From contig OY754968.1 in the NCBI GenBank assembly GCA_963576475.1, positions 18,902,734 to 18,966,733 on the forward strand: 64,000 bases of DNA. Direction: 5' to 3'. Positions 34,810 through 45,639 of this stretch are shown here, piece by piece; positions within the stretch are counted from its first letter, which is position 1; each line of letters starts with the position of its first letter. This stretch comes from Molanna angustata. Taxonomy: Eukaryota > Arthropoda > Insecta > Trichoptera > Molannidae. The position numbers were made by a program, and so were the translations under genes. The notes under the pieces are model-generated. The model searched no databases, was not told where the DNA came from, and was given only the letters and a program-made list of their open reading frames with translations.

Positions 34810-35026
34810 ACTAGTCATCATATTTCAAATTTACCACCAGTAAAACTTTTCAGATTTTCATAATTTAACGGTAATTTATTCAGTTGATTTTTCAAAATAA
34901 GTATTGCCTTACAAAAAAAATATTTATTTTTCTTTATAATTTATAAATGTGAAAAATGAAAAAATCACATTAATATTTTATTTACATTAAATCACACAAA
35001 ATGTCCTAAGCTATAAATGTTCATAT

Positions 35027-35032
35027 AATAAA
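35027..35032 (+). terminator. Candidate poly(A) signal of mRpL10
   Basis: AATAAA on the plus strand, 416 bp after the mRpL10 stop. It is the first canonical signal I see downstream. Use is not shown. Confidence 0.35.
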
Positions 35033-35082
35033 CTAAACTATAACACACAGTATAATGCAATGCACTTTGTTGTTTGAACATT

Positions 35083-35088
35083 TTTATT
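35083..35088 (-). terminator. Candidate poly(A) signal of the Mohawk gene
   Basis: AATAAA on the minus strand, 82 bp after the homeobox gene stop. It lies 51 bp from the candidate mRpL10 signal, so the two 3' ends may overlap. Confidence 0.5.
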
Positions 35089-35169
35089 ATGTATCACAAT
35101 TCTCAGTCGCAAATTAAATAGGTATGTATGTATATAAATTGTTCTTAATTTACTGTAATTGAGCAGTTG

Positions 35170-38100
35170 TTAAGATCTGTATAGACTAGCAAGTCTCGTG
35201 AGGGCCACAGCAGCCTCCACTTCTTCTCTTCCATGATTACAAGAAGAGCACTGCATTGGAACATTTTCTTCGTATTCATAGAATGCAGGCTTATTTGAAC
35301 ATGATGGTTTTTGGGAATATTGATTGAGATCAGTAGAAGGGCACTCGGTTGTGATTTTTTTGTTTTCACAACCAGCATTTAAGTCCCTATTAGATTTTGG
35401 CAATGTTTTACGTCTTTTTTCTGTCCGATTTGGAAAACCGGTATTCCATGCGACATAATTACTTTGGCAAGGTTGAAATTTAGCAGCGCTTTCCAACCAT
35501 TTATTTAAAAGTACTGGCGGGGATGTCTCTCCTGTTAATTTTGGTTCTGGTTTTAATTCCATGTTTGTTTGATGATCTATCTGAAGACCTTTCAAATATT
35601 TTTCCATTATATGACTTTTATATTTGTTTCCAGAATTAGAAGTACAGTGTAACACTGAGTCATTTCTGAATTCTTCTGTAGTCGAGCTGACATGGTAACA
35701 CTGATCGTTATATTGGTTTTCTGTTTTGGATATTTCTAATTTTGTGAATGATGATAGTTTTTGCGATAGATTATGACCAGGGTAATTTTTGTAGCAATTC
35801 TCTTCAGTCATATCACTTTCGCCGCAAGTATCTGGACTGATTGGATCTTGTTCACCCCAGATGCTGTCGTCTGAACAAATACTAAACTGCTCAACATTTC
35901 CTTGAGCGTGATTGTTGTACGTTTTTATAAGATGACCCCAAGTTTTTCGATTTCGTTCATTCCCAGCATTCTTGAGTTTTCGACGCCAGTTTGCAAACCA
36001 GTTACAGATCTGTAAAAAGTAAATTTGTTTTTGAAATTATTACAAAAAAAATGGATGACTATACAGTTTATCAATAGTTAAATGTCATTCCATAACCTCA
36101 AAACAAGCAAATGCAACTATCCATTTATTTATTTAATTTACATTCAAAACGAGTGGGTTATGGCAACACTGAACTTTCCACATTATGTTATTGTACGCCT
36201 TCTTATCTCTTGAAAGATTGATAATCTCTAAATGTACATTCTTATTATTTAATACATTTTGAATACATATATTATATGGTGATGTAGAAAGCAGTGTCGG
36301 TATAGTGTTTTAATCACCAACAAACTTGGAAAGACTATATTTTTTATATAAATAATTATTTATGAACAAGTCATTGAACCCTATGCAAGTGGCGAGTTTA
36401 TTGATAAAATGGCATTTCATTCCATTTTTGAATTATAAATTTGCTATAAACCACTTGTTTTTTGAGTCACTTCGCGACATGTTTCGGAAGCGCTGTCCTT
36501 CCATCGACCGGCGTGTCGAGACGTGTCGAGGCATTTCATTCAATTATAATTATCGTAAAATAACACGAACCATACTTCTGGGTGCGCAGAACGAAAATTA
36601 GTGTCTTTTTGCTTGGTTGGCATACGTGCGAATCTCCCCTGGCTCCACGGTGAAATGGTGAAATGGCTCAAGAAGTTTGACGAAAACTATACCTAATCAT
36701 TATTTCCAGCCCAGAGTAGGTATAATATATTTTCAAAAAACTCGCAATATTTTTAGAATTCCGGACAATTTTCACATAATCAGCGAAATAGAAACAAATT
36801 AGTTGTGTAAGTAATGAAATATATTATTATTGGCAAGAAGAAGTAAATATTATTTATAACCAATTAAGTACCTATGTATTTTGTTTATCAACTTCCGTAT
36901 GTATAAGGTAGGTACCCGAAAGTTTGAAAGTTCAAAGTTCTACTTCTACGTACTGCAGGGCTGCCAACTAATAAAAAAGTTTACCCTTAAACACAAGTCC
37001 AAAAACCCCTAAATTAATTAAAAATATCTAAAAGAGCTACCTATGTATACTCAACTATAAAATATTCTTTATTTTCAAAATATTGAATACCTATTTCGAA
37101 TAATGTCTCTGTTTATATGTTCAAAAGGTTTCAAAACTTTTTAACGGATTAAATGCTTTGCATGATACGCAATTTCGTTGCAAAAAGAATCGGACCATCA
37201 TTATACTTTGTAGAATTTCAATAAAGTAACTATTTTCATACAATATTATATAATTCTTTAATATGCATACAGCAGCATTGTATTATCAGTACATTTTTAA
37301 CCTATCACATAAAACTGATGGAAACTTAGCTTTAAAAATATAAGGCCCCTAAAAATAACATTCCGAATTTTGGCATTCCTGATTTACATACTTTACAGGA
37401 GTTACCCCTAATAGTAGGTATGTTAGATTTCATTTCTTTTTCAAAAGTGATATTTTGTTAATACATGTAATATAACCTATCCATATTTTTTTATCGTCAT
37501 CATCCCAAGACGAGAGAAATCAAAGTACTTAATATGTATAAATTATCGCAACTTGAACCAGACTTTCGGGTGTGCAGAGCTCAAAATCGTGTATTTTTGT
37601 TTGGTTGTTATAATATAACTATATGTCCAAATCGCCCCCCTCGTCGGTGAAATAGCTTGAGAAGTTTATAACTACAACTACATCTACTGTAATGTTGATA
37701 GATCGATTAAAAGACAATAATTATTGGTAAATAATTTGAAAGATCGCGCATAGGCTGTCTAGAATAATTTATAACAGTTGGTTGTATTTTTCTATGAATT
37801 AAAAAATATAGGTTACATTTAATTATTTGTTCATCGTAATGCGGTAGAAGTGCCGAAAATTATCAATTTATTTGTCGATTACTGAAAAGTAATAACCGAT
37901 TTCTGTTTTACTTTCGATAACTGTATATTATTCACGTAAATAACTAATAGATTTACTCTAAAATTCACTATAACAACTGGTTTATAGATTTAAAAATATA
38001 GGTTACTTTTAATTTGTTCATCTTAATGCCATCGTCATGCGGAAGTTGTTCGGAAATTTGTCAAGTAATAACAGTGATACATATCACTGAGTAATAACCA

Positions 38101-40508
38101 ATATCTGTTTTATTTTCGATAAGTGTATGTTATTCTTGTGAATAACTAAGATTTACTCTGAAATAATTCACTATAACAACTGGTTTATAGATTTGAAAAT
38201 ATAGGTTACTTTTAATTTGTTCATCGTTATGCGGAAGTTGTTCCGAAATTTGTCAAGTAATAACCAATATCTGTTTTATTTTCGATAAGTGTATGTTATT
38301 CTCGTGAATAACTAAGATTTACTCTGAAGTAATTCACTATAACAACTGGTTTAAAGATTTAAAAATATAGGTTATGCGGAAGTTATTCCGAAAATTGTCA
38401 AGTAATAACCAATTTCTGTTTTATTTTTGATAAATGTATGTTATTCGCGTAAATAACTAAAAGATTTACTCTGAAATAATTCAATATAGCTGTATTCATA
38501 ATAGCTGGTTCATAAATTTAAAAATATAGGCTACATTTAATTTGTTCATCGTAATAACGCAAAAACAACTTAAATTTTCAAAATAAACTTTTTTTTACTT
38601 TTATGAAAATTGATATTATTTATTTAGCCCTGTATCTTTGGTTGATTAGTTAGATATCTAACAAACTGAACAAGGTTCAAGATATACTTTTAATAAAATA
38701 ATAATGAAGATGTTACCTGAATGTATGTCAGACCAGTCTCCACAGCTAAAAGCTTCTTTTCTTCTCGATTTGGGTACGGATTATCTCTCCGACGGATCAG
38801 CCATTCCTTCAAAAATCTCTTTATCTCAGGAGTAAATAGTCTCTTTGCTGGTCGTTGTCCAACAGCAAACGACTTTCTGCAAAATACGAATTTATTAAAA
38901 AAATCTTTTTGGTTTTGCAAGTTTTTATGAGAAAAAAAAATGTTTAGTTCGGAAAAAATAATCATCAAGTAAATTATCAATTTACTTTAATTTAAAAATA
39001 CATACATACATACCATCACGCCATGTCCCTTACGGGGTAAGTAGAGAGAACCGAGCGCCATACTTCTCTATTTTTGCACACATTTCTGGCATCCTTTACA
39101 TCCATGCATCGTCTCATACATGCTCGTCGATTGTTCAAATTTTTTGTGTTTCCTTTTTCAAAATATCAATATTTAAAAATAACCAGTAAAATATATTATT
39201 CCTATTTTCCTCCTCATTCCCTTCCCTATAAAACTGATATTACAACATTAATATATCAGAGAGCAACACAACATTAAAAACTATCAGCGCCCTTGGTATG
39301 ATCTCGAATCATTAAACGGCGCTGTACAAATAACTTATTATTATTATTACAATTTACAGACAATTGATTATTTCTGTAAACTTATTTGGTCCTCAAATGG
39401 AGTATTTTATTTTATTTTACCAAGAACAGCACACAGTACATGCATACAATTATTAAAATTAAATAAATAAAAATACAAAAATAACATGTACCTCTTACGT
39501 ACTATACCTAATATCAAAATAATACAACAAAAAAGTGTGAATTAGTGTGGGTGCGCGCGTATTGTATTACTTGTTATTAAGACTGTATGTTTACAAAATA
39601 AAATAAAAAATATACTATGTTTACTATGTCAAAATATAATATTTATATACCTAAGTATTATACAATTATAAAAATATAATTCATAATGTTTGGTTATAAA
39701 AATCATATCAATCAACATATTTTATTAAAATCTTTTTTTAAATATTATAAAATTGATATTTTTAAATCGGTATTAAAGTATTTGGTACTAGGTATGAAAA
39801 TATTAAAAAAGGATAAAAAATAAAAGTATGAAGATAATTATTTTTTTTCTTTTTCTATAACGAAACATAAAACAAGCACAGTTTTATGTTGGATAGAAAG
39901 TACCTAATTTTGTGTATCTATCAGTGATATTTTTAGACAAAATACGATTTGATTAATCTTTATTTGAACGAATAAAATAAAAAAAAAAAAACACTGTTTA
40001 GTAAGAAGTATGTATGTATATATAAAAACATAATATAAACATGTTACGTAAGGATAACTATAGGTATAAACATTTTCGGTTAATTCGTTATTATTGTTAT
40101 TTATTTTATTTTATTTTATTTTATACAAAGTATACAAACAATAACTGGACAAAATATACAGGTGATACAAATATAAAAAAAAATTAGCATGCCCAGCATC
40201 ACTTATATTTAACATCTAGAATAACAAATTTAAAAATTAGTTAGAAAATCAAAAATTGTGCAAATAAAATAACATGCCAACACACTACAAAAGATTCTCA
40301 GTTATGCAGACACACATGATTATTGAACGCAAGACTTTTAATAAAAAAATGTAATATAAATATTAGTGTTAATTCACAACGTACCAGGTATTAATTTGCA
40401 AACGGTGTGCAAACTGTCCATGCGTATCGTCACAAACCTTGAATATCTTCTATTCCTCACGGGACGTAATGACTTTCCACCGACAGTCTTGGAAAAACTT
40501 TCGTCCAT
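35170..40508 (-). CDS. Mkx: Mohawk-type TALE homeobox transcription factor (complete, 3 coding exons)
   Basis: DNA-binding nuclear factor of the TALE class, matching vertebrate Mohawk and Drosophila CG11617. Exons (minus): 40508-40438 (ATG with G at -3; donor AAG|GTTTGT), 38876-38717 (acceptor TTTTGCAG; donor CAG|GTAACA) and 36009-35170 (acceptor TTTTTACAG; stop 35172-35170). Phases 2 and 0 agree; total 356 aa, close to 352 for human MKX. The homeodomain spans about residues 33-91: L-F-T-P-E-I-K-R-F-L-K-E-W-L, the TALE loop D-N-P-Y-P (55-59), and recognition helix W-F-A-N-W-R-R-K-L-K-N (81-91). An intron splits it after Q77. The C-terminal motif A-A-V-A-L-T-R-L-A resembles the end of vertebrate MKX. 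The weakest part is the 23-codon first exon, supported by its phase and basic R-N-R-R-Y-S-R join. Confidence 0.9.
36540..37670. repeat. Diverged pair of dispersed repeats in Mkx intron 2
   Basis: 36545-36690 and 37545-37665 share CTTCTGGGTGCGCAGA / CTTTCGGGTGTGCAGA, GCTTGGTTGG / GTTTGGTTG and GTGAAATGGCTCAAGAAGTT / GTGAAATAGCTTGAGAAGTT in the same order. Noncoding; family not recognised. Confidence 0.5.
37797..38560. repeat. Tandem array of about 160-200-bp units in Mkx intron 2
   Basis: Four full units and a partial fifth, each with AAAATATAGGTTA, a GCGGAAGT(T/G)-like motif, AAGTAATAACC.ATTTCTGTT and CACTATAACAACTGGTTTA. Units differ by indels. Confidence 0.8.
39001..39175 (-). pseudogene. 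LINE 3'-end fragment
   Basis: Plus strand: CATACATACATACCATCACG, then GGGGTAAGTAGAGAGAACCG and CATCGTCTCATACATGCTCG. It is the same LINE 3' end as at 14478, in Mkx intron 1. Confidence 0.7.
39256..39350 (+). repeat. L2/CR1-like LINE extreme 3' end
   Basis: About 95 bp nearly identical to 4064-4155 (GAGAGCAACACAACATTAAA, CTCGAATCATTAAACGGCGC, (TTA)n). A severely 5'-truncated second copy of the LINE at 3182-4155. Confidence 0.85.
39405..39570 (-). repeat. Dispersed repeat, second copy
   Basis: Same block as 27795-27950 (AACAGCACACAGTACATGCA; ATGTACCTCTTACGTACTAT). A more diverged relative may lie at 40120-40300. Confidence 0.5.
39571..40430. other. Mkx intron 1 remainder, AT-rich
   Basis: Low-complexity AT-rich sequence with (TTTTA)n near 40100. 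No exon seen. Confidence 0.45.
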
Positions 40509-41306
40509 CGCGAGGAACTTGTATAGATGTAGATGTTAGGATTTACCGATATATACATTAACTACACCATTACACCATTTTTCTTTATCCTTTTGTGGAC
40601 AAAAGTGGATGCAGCGCGTCACGTGTGTCGCCTCCGGCAAGGATTCATATCTTGTAATACTGCTGCTGGGACAATCGGTGTCGCAGCCGGCGAACTAGGC
40701 TCTCAGCAGGGGATGTCCTGAAACAGAAAATACTTGTCCTATTAATAGAAACGACCGTGTAAAGTGTTTTATTTTTTATTATTATTTCAATCAGAAATAG
40801 TTTGAAAAACATGAAACATTGTTCCACGCTACAAAACTACAGAAATGGATTATACTGACGTAATTACAACATGGCTACCGCGTCACGAAAATTGTTCTTG
40901 TTATTTGGTTTTGCGACTATAGGACGGTCTAAGTCAATTATGTAATTATCACGATAAACCAATCGTACTCGTACGTCGATAATCCAGACAGATTAGATTT
41001 AATTCAAACTATATTTGGACCTATAAAACGAAAACATCGTTTTCGTTCGATGCACGCGTGCACTTTCACTTATGTTTGATATTTGTCTAATTCGACGACA
41101 GAGGAAAATGCGAGCCCCGGCGGAGTGCGCACTATTTGAGAGGATTTGTAAAATATAATATTTTGTATGAAAACAAGGTACTCAGATAAAGAACTCACCT
41201 GTCGATTAAGTAAGGAAGGTGACGATGACAGTGCCGGCAGAGAATGCACGGCGACTTGTTGCAGTGGTGAGGGCTGGCGACGCCTGGCGTCACGACGCCG
41301 AAACAT
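40509..41306 (-). promoter_or_regulatory. Probable Mkx 5'UTR exons, upstream ORF and promoter region
   Basis: A strong acceptor TTTTCTGTTTCAG ends at 40718 on the minus strand, making 40717-40438 a natural exon that includes the start codon. A matching donor, GACAG|GTGAGT, lies at 41199|41198. The upstream exon holds an ATG at 41306 that opens 36 codons, and after splicing would hit a stop within five codons, so it would be a short upstream ORF rather than the main start. The zone 40860-41330 is richer in CpG than the surroundings. Confidence 0.5.
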
Positions 41307-41329
41307 TGTTTCATTACACAGCGTGATAC

Positions 41330-41825
41330 ATGGAAAATATGCAGAGGCGGCATTCCCTATGTGTCTAAATGAACGCTTTTCAGGAAGTCATAAACAGGAT
41401 CATCACAAAAGTATGTTTCAATAATAATTACATGTTTCATTAATTCATTCATACCATAACGGCATATCCCACAACATGGGATAACCAGCGACAGGTGTGC
41501 GTGTATATTACCACACACCAGTCTCGTATTGCTCAAAAAAGCACTACATTCAGAATGGGTGGTGAATCTCATTACTGAATTATGTGAATTATCCTTCTAT
41601 TAAACAAGGTATTGACATAATCAGATATAATATGTCCTTGTAATTTTTAATTGAAATATATGTCATTACAATTTATTAAAATAAAGAAATATCATTTCTT
41701 TATTCAGCATACATTCGACCACACAGAGTATTACACCCCAATGTGGACAGCCAATTATACTAATAAAAGCAGATTAGGATGAGTTAAAAAAAAAGTTTGT
41801 ACACATTAATTTCAAACTTAACTTA
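41330..41825. other. No recognisable feature
   Basis: Intergenic sequence; nothing supported. Confidence 0.4.
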
Positions 41826-42330
41826 CAATTTCCATCTTATCAAGAATCGGTTTCATTTAATAAACTCATTACTCTCGAAAACCGACGCATCTTATTTGAT
41901 GAATCATTGCTGTATATGTAAAATAATGAACAACTACATTGGTTCTCCTGATGTTGTGAAATTAGTTGTATTAAGTGCCCCAATAAAAATGATCAGAAGA
42001 CTTGAACTGTTTCATGTTCCATTATATAACTGGAAACATTCCAAAATTAAACTAGTGCCGGTTGATTGAGTGGTAGCCTTATACGGCAGACATCTTGTCC
42101 TTCCTACTCCTTCATCTCAAATCAAAATCCTCTACACATTACTCTGTTGTTTTATTTGTTATTTTTATTATGATATGTCCTGTATTTTTTTTTGTTTAAT
42201 TCTAATATATTTTAAAACGTTTTTCTTTTCTGTTTATTTTATTTTGTTTGTTGATCATGTTGTTTCAATTTGTGGATATTATAGATGTTTTGTCGCTGTT
42301 TACTATTCCAAATAGGTATATAAATAAAAC
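41826..42330 (+). pseudogene. Jockey-type LINE C-terminal fragment with 3'UTR
   Basis: The frame L-I-T-L-E-N-R-R-I-L-F-D-E-S-L-L-Y is followed, in another frame, by K-I-M-N-N-Y-I-G-S-P-D-V-V and F-H-V-P-L-Y-N. This is the C-terminal region of Jockey/CR1-type reverse transcriptases. It ends in an AAATAAAAC-rich tail near 42320. Confidence 0.65.
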
Positions 42331-42438
42331 AAAAAAAAAAACAAATAAATAAATGAATGGACAAATGAACGAACGAATGAATGAATAAGTTAGTGAGAAA
42401 CAAACAAATAAATAAATATTGGAAATGCCTTTTGGCAA

Positions 42439-42481
42439 TCAACTCGCCACTTGCGCAGGGTGGTAGGAAGTGTTTATTATT
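42439..42481 (+). repeat. SINE type 1 tail fragment
   Basis: CAACTCGCCACTTGCGCAGG then GGAAGTGTTTATTATT, the tail of the SINE at 22079. Confidence 0.7.
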
Positions 42482-42509
42482 TATATATTTTATTTAATCT
42501 TGTGATTAA

Positions 42510-42830
42510 AATTTTTACTTGAAGGAAAGAATGTGATAAATTACAATTAGCCATCGAAATGAGAATGCTGGGTATTTCGTTAAGAGATAGAAAAACTAAC
42601 TTGTGGATAAGAGTGAAAACCAAAGAAATCGACATTGTCCAAAAGGTTGCCACGCAGAAGTGGAGCTGGGCAAGGCATTTTGCCCGAACCACAGACTCCA
42701 GATGGACTAAGAATGTGCTGGAATGGCGACCTAGATCGGGCAAAAGAAATGTTGGAAGATCAGGTGGTCTGAAGATATTAGATAAGTGACTGGATGCGGT
42801 GTGCCCAGATAGGGAGCTGTGGAGTTCTTT
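42510..42830 (+). pseudogene. LINE C-terminal fragment
   Basis: M-L-G-I-S-L-R-D-R-K-T-N, then V-A-T-Q-K-W-S-W-A-R-H-F-A-R and V-L-E-W-R-P-R-S-G-K-R-N-V-G-R. These are the conserved C-terminus of a widespread insect LINE, with an in-frame TGA at 42787-42789 before the final R-E-L-W-S-S-F. Confidence 0.85.
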
Positions 42831-43300
42831 CCAAATCTATCTAAATATGTTTTTGACATGTCGTTTATTCCAAAAGAATATGTCAATATCGGTATAATAG
42901 ACCATGTATTATTAATAGATTTTGTTAGCTTTACTTTTTAGCTGAGGGATTGCATTTTAATATTTTCGTAATCCTATCTTTACATTTTATATTAATATTT
43001 TTTTTTATTTTAGTATGATAGGTAACCTAAATATTTATAAACCTTCAACCCTTTCAAACTACCTTTTTTAAAAATTTTCTGTTTATTTTCACCCATTTAA
43101 AATATTTTTCCTTTTTGAATAATGCAATGTTTTGCATTTATGTAACACCAGAAAACGTTTTGATTACCCTAATCATTTTTTTCAATTCTTGATCTGATTT
43201 ATCCTAAACTTTTATGTCATCCATTATATAAGTGCAAAATGTAAATATTGGCCCGTGTGAATATTAATAGGAGAACGATATGTTCTCATAAAAATAAATA
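42831..43300. other. No recognisable feature
   Basis: AT-rich, T-run-rich spacer. Confidence 0.4.
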
Positions 43301-43605
43301 TTTCAACTTCGTCTCTATTTAAGCTTTTCAAAAAATATTATTGACTTCCGACGGGGAAAAAATCTAAATTTGAAGTATATGCGTGCGATCGTGGCTCAGT
43401 TGGTTAGGTATCTGACTGCTGATCCAAGGGTTTCGGGTTCGATTCCCGGTGAAGACTCAGTTTTTAATCGTGTGTTCTGTCTGGATCTGTGAGACGGTTA
43501 ACACCGTAAGTCTCGATAATGTGTCAACTTGTTATTGGGTGCGTGTTAAATTAATATTTGACATGGTACCTGTTAGTTGCCCGAGAAGTAAAGTAAAATA
43601 AAATA
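43300..43605 (+). repeat. tRNA-derived SINE, type 2
   Basis: tRNA-like head with A box GTGGCTCAGTTGG and B box CGGGTTCGATTCCC (about 43391-43446). The body TCTGTCTGGATCTGTGAGAC and tail GGTGCGTGTTAAATTAATAT and GTACCTGTTAGTTGCCCGAG follow. Head ends do not pair as an acceptor stem. Tail relics lie at 17555-17675 and 61390-61465. Upstream 43303-43370 matches the repeat at 18320. Confidence 0.8.
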
Positions 43606-43965
43606 TTTTAAATTCGTCAAAGCTATCTAAGTAGGTACCACTGTCAAATATACCTTCATTAACATCACTGAAAAGGGAAAAAAATCAGAGTAATTAAAAA
43701 AAAACCGACTCCAAAAACAGCTATGCATTAAAAAGTATAAAATAATGGCCCAATTTAATTAATAATCACGTTAATTTTACAATCAAACATATGACTAAAA
43801 AACACAAAGGTTGCAAAATATTTATTTAGGTACATCAAATCACTTCGAAATTGGCGCCAAATACAAACATACCTACGATCCGTAGAGTGAGTTCCATAAA
43901 ATGTTTGTTTGGAGCCGACTTCAAAAAGTGATTTGATGTAAATTCATATTTTGTTTTTTGTTGAA
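43606..43965 (+). repeat. 360-bp dispersed repeat, copy 1 (CCGACT type)
   Basis: Matches 48107-48455 over its length: AAGTAGGTACCACTGTCAAA, AACCGACTCCAAAAACAGC, TATGACTAAAAAACACA. It contains an internal inverted pair, ACATCAAATCACTTCGAA and ACTTCAAAAAGTGATTTGAT. Type common in Lepidoptera; probably a non-autonomous DNA element. Confidence 0.75.
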
Positions 43966-44338
43966 GGGCGCTTCAGTAGTATACGCGGCTCTGCACAGAG
44001 GGCGCGTGACGAGATAGTCGCAATTTTATTTTGGTCCACCTCCCGCGCGGTTAGATACATCTCGCGTTGGTCCATAGCGTTGCTTCGTCTCTTCTTCATC
44101 TTGTCTCATTTTGTCTTGTGTTATCTGACGGCATCATCACGTTGTGCACGTAAATCATATTAATTCTTTGGAATTCAAATACATGTTGTCATTCTTTCTT
44201 TACACTCCAATTGACTGTGGACCAATTGGTTTGTTTCACATTTCACTAATATCAATGAAAATACTTGGAATCGATTTAGGCTAATAAATAAATGAGTTGT
44301 TATCAATATCAATGTAATTTGTATCCATTTTCAGTTTT
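43966..44338. other. No recognisable feature
   Basis: GC-moderate segment with a 70-codon open frame (43951-44163) of no recognisable family. Confidence 0.35.
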
Positions 44339-44698
44339 CATATCATGTCATTAAGCGTATCTTTCTTTTCTCGACGGGTATCATGTACATTGTACATAGA
44401 GAGTGCACATAATATGAGATTCGTTGTGATGTGTTTGTGTGTACGCTGTATCCTTTTTGTATCCTATCTTCAGCTCAAACTACGAGTCCGATTGAGTTCA
44501 TATTGATATCACGTATATAAAGTACATAAACTTAGAGCTGATTGGTTTTCCATAGATATCCGTTAATTTCTTCTCTATGATTTCATCTGTCAAAACTTTC
44601 AAAATTCTCTCACGGTCTGGAATATCGAGATTTTATAAAATTGTTTGAATTTTTGTTAGAATAGAAATACACTTATCAAAAATAAATTCAAAAATAAA

Positions 44699-45033
44699 CA
44701 AGTCTGGTCAACAGGCGAAATCAAATCCACCCATGTTTACCCTTATCATGGATATAATTATCATATGGAGTTCTATGACATCATAAGATATTATAGATCT
44801 CCAGAAGATAATTATATCCGTGATATGGATAAACACGGATGATTTTGATTTCGCTTGTTTTCCAACCGGCGAAATTAAAACCCTCACAATTACCCATATC
44901 ATGGATATAATTATTATATGGAGTTGTATAATATCTTAAGATGTCATAGAACTCCATATGATAATAATATCCATGATATGGACAATCACGAGGGTTTTGA
45001 TTTCGCCGGTTGGACTAGACTTGCCCTCCAGGG
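44699..45033. repeat. Two adjacent palindromic MITE copies, family GGCAAGTCT
   Basis: 44699-44865 and 44866-45033 are each long inverted repeats (CATGGATATAATTAT.ATATGG and its complement) like 23216-23398. They abut at a shared AACCGGCGAAAT/ATTTCGC end. Confidence 0.75.
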
Positions 45034-45189
45034 ATTGTCAATCTTTATTGGAAAAAATCTATAGGTAAAAAAAAATTAAAAATAGTGTGAAATTTTATAT
45101 TTGTATGGTAAATGTATATAACAAAAGTAAACAAGCTCCTGTATGGGAAAATATTGTGTGTGTTTCTATAGCCAAGTAGATATTTTTTA

Positions 45190-45290
45190 TTTACTCTCCA
45201 TTACTATGAGTTAGAGAACCGAACATCACATTCTTCTATCTTGACACATACCCATCGCTTCATCAACATCTCTCAAGCAAATTTTCAACA
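45190..45290 (-). repeat. LINE 3'-end fragment
   Basis: AGAGAACCGAACATCACATT and CATCGCTTCATCAACATCTC match the recurrent LINE end. Confidence 0.5.
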
Positions 45291-45639
45291 GGTACCTACT
45301 TATAATTTAGTGTACAGAGTGCACATAATATGAGTTTCGTGACAATATTTTTGTAGGTATGGTGTATTACGAAAACTTTTGTCCCCTAGTTAACTTATTA
45401 AAGAATCTAATTAAAATGTACTTTATCAAAATGCATTTAGGGATTTTCAACCTTTCAAGAAGAAAAATATACTTACTATGTAGTGGAGAGTTTGGTGTTG
45501 GCCACAACCAACTCGTTTTATAAATTTACTTGGTGCAATAATCAGTGTTAACATCAGATATATCAGCATGGCTGCAGTCTCTTATTTAAATAATAATATT
45601 TCTTTCAAATATTTTTAAGACTCGACTGAATGTGCAAAA

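Larger units (their letters stand above)
44339..45497 (-). repeat. CTCTCCAC-family TIR repeat, copy C, with nested insertions
   Basis: The right end 45300-45492 is the reverse complement of 1-190, and 44340-44700 is the reverse complement of 510-960. Between them sit two palindromic MITE copies (44699-45033) and a LINE fragment (45190-45290). Confidence 0.6.

Noticed and set aside
40645..40827. Minus-strand frame after the acceptor at 40718 as a Mohawk coding exon
   Set aside because: Its frame closes before the supported start codon at 40508 and does not fit the phase of the homeodomain exon; it is better read as 5'UTR.
43385..43460. Possible tRNA gene
   Set aside because: A and B boxes are good but the ends do not form an acceptor stem, and it continues into a SINE body and tail.
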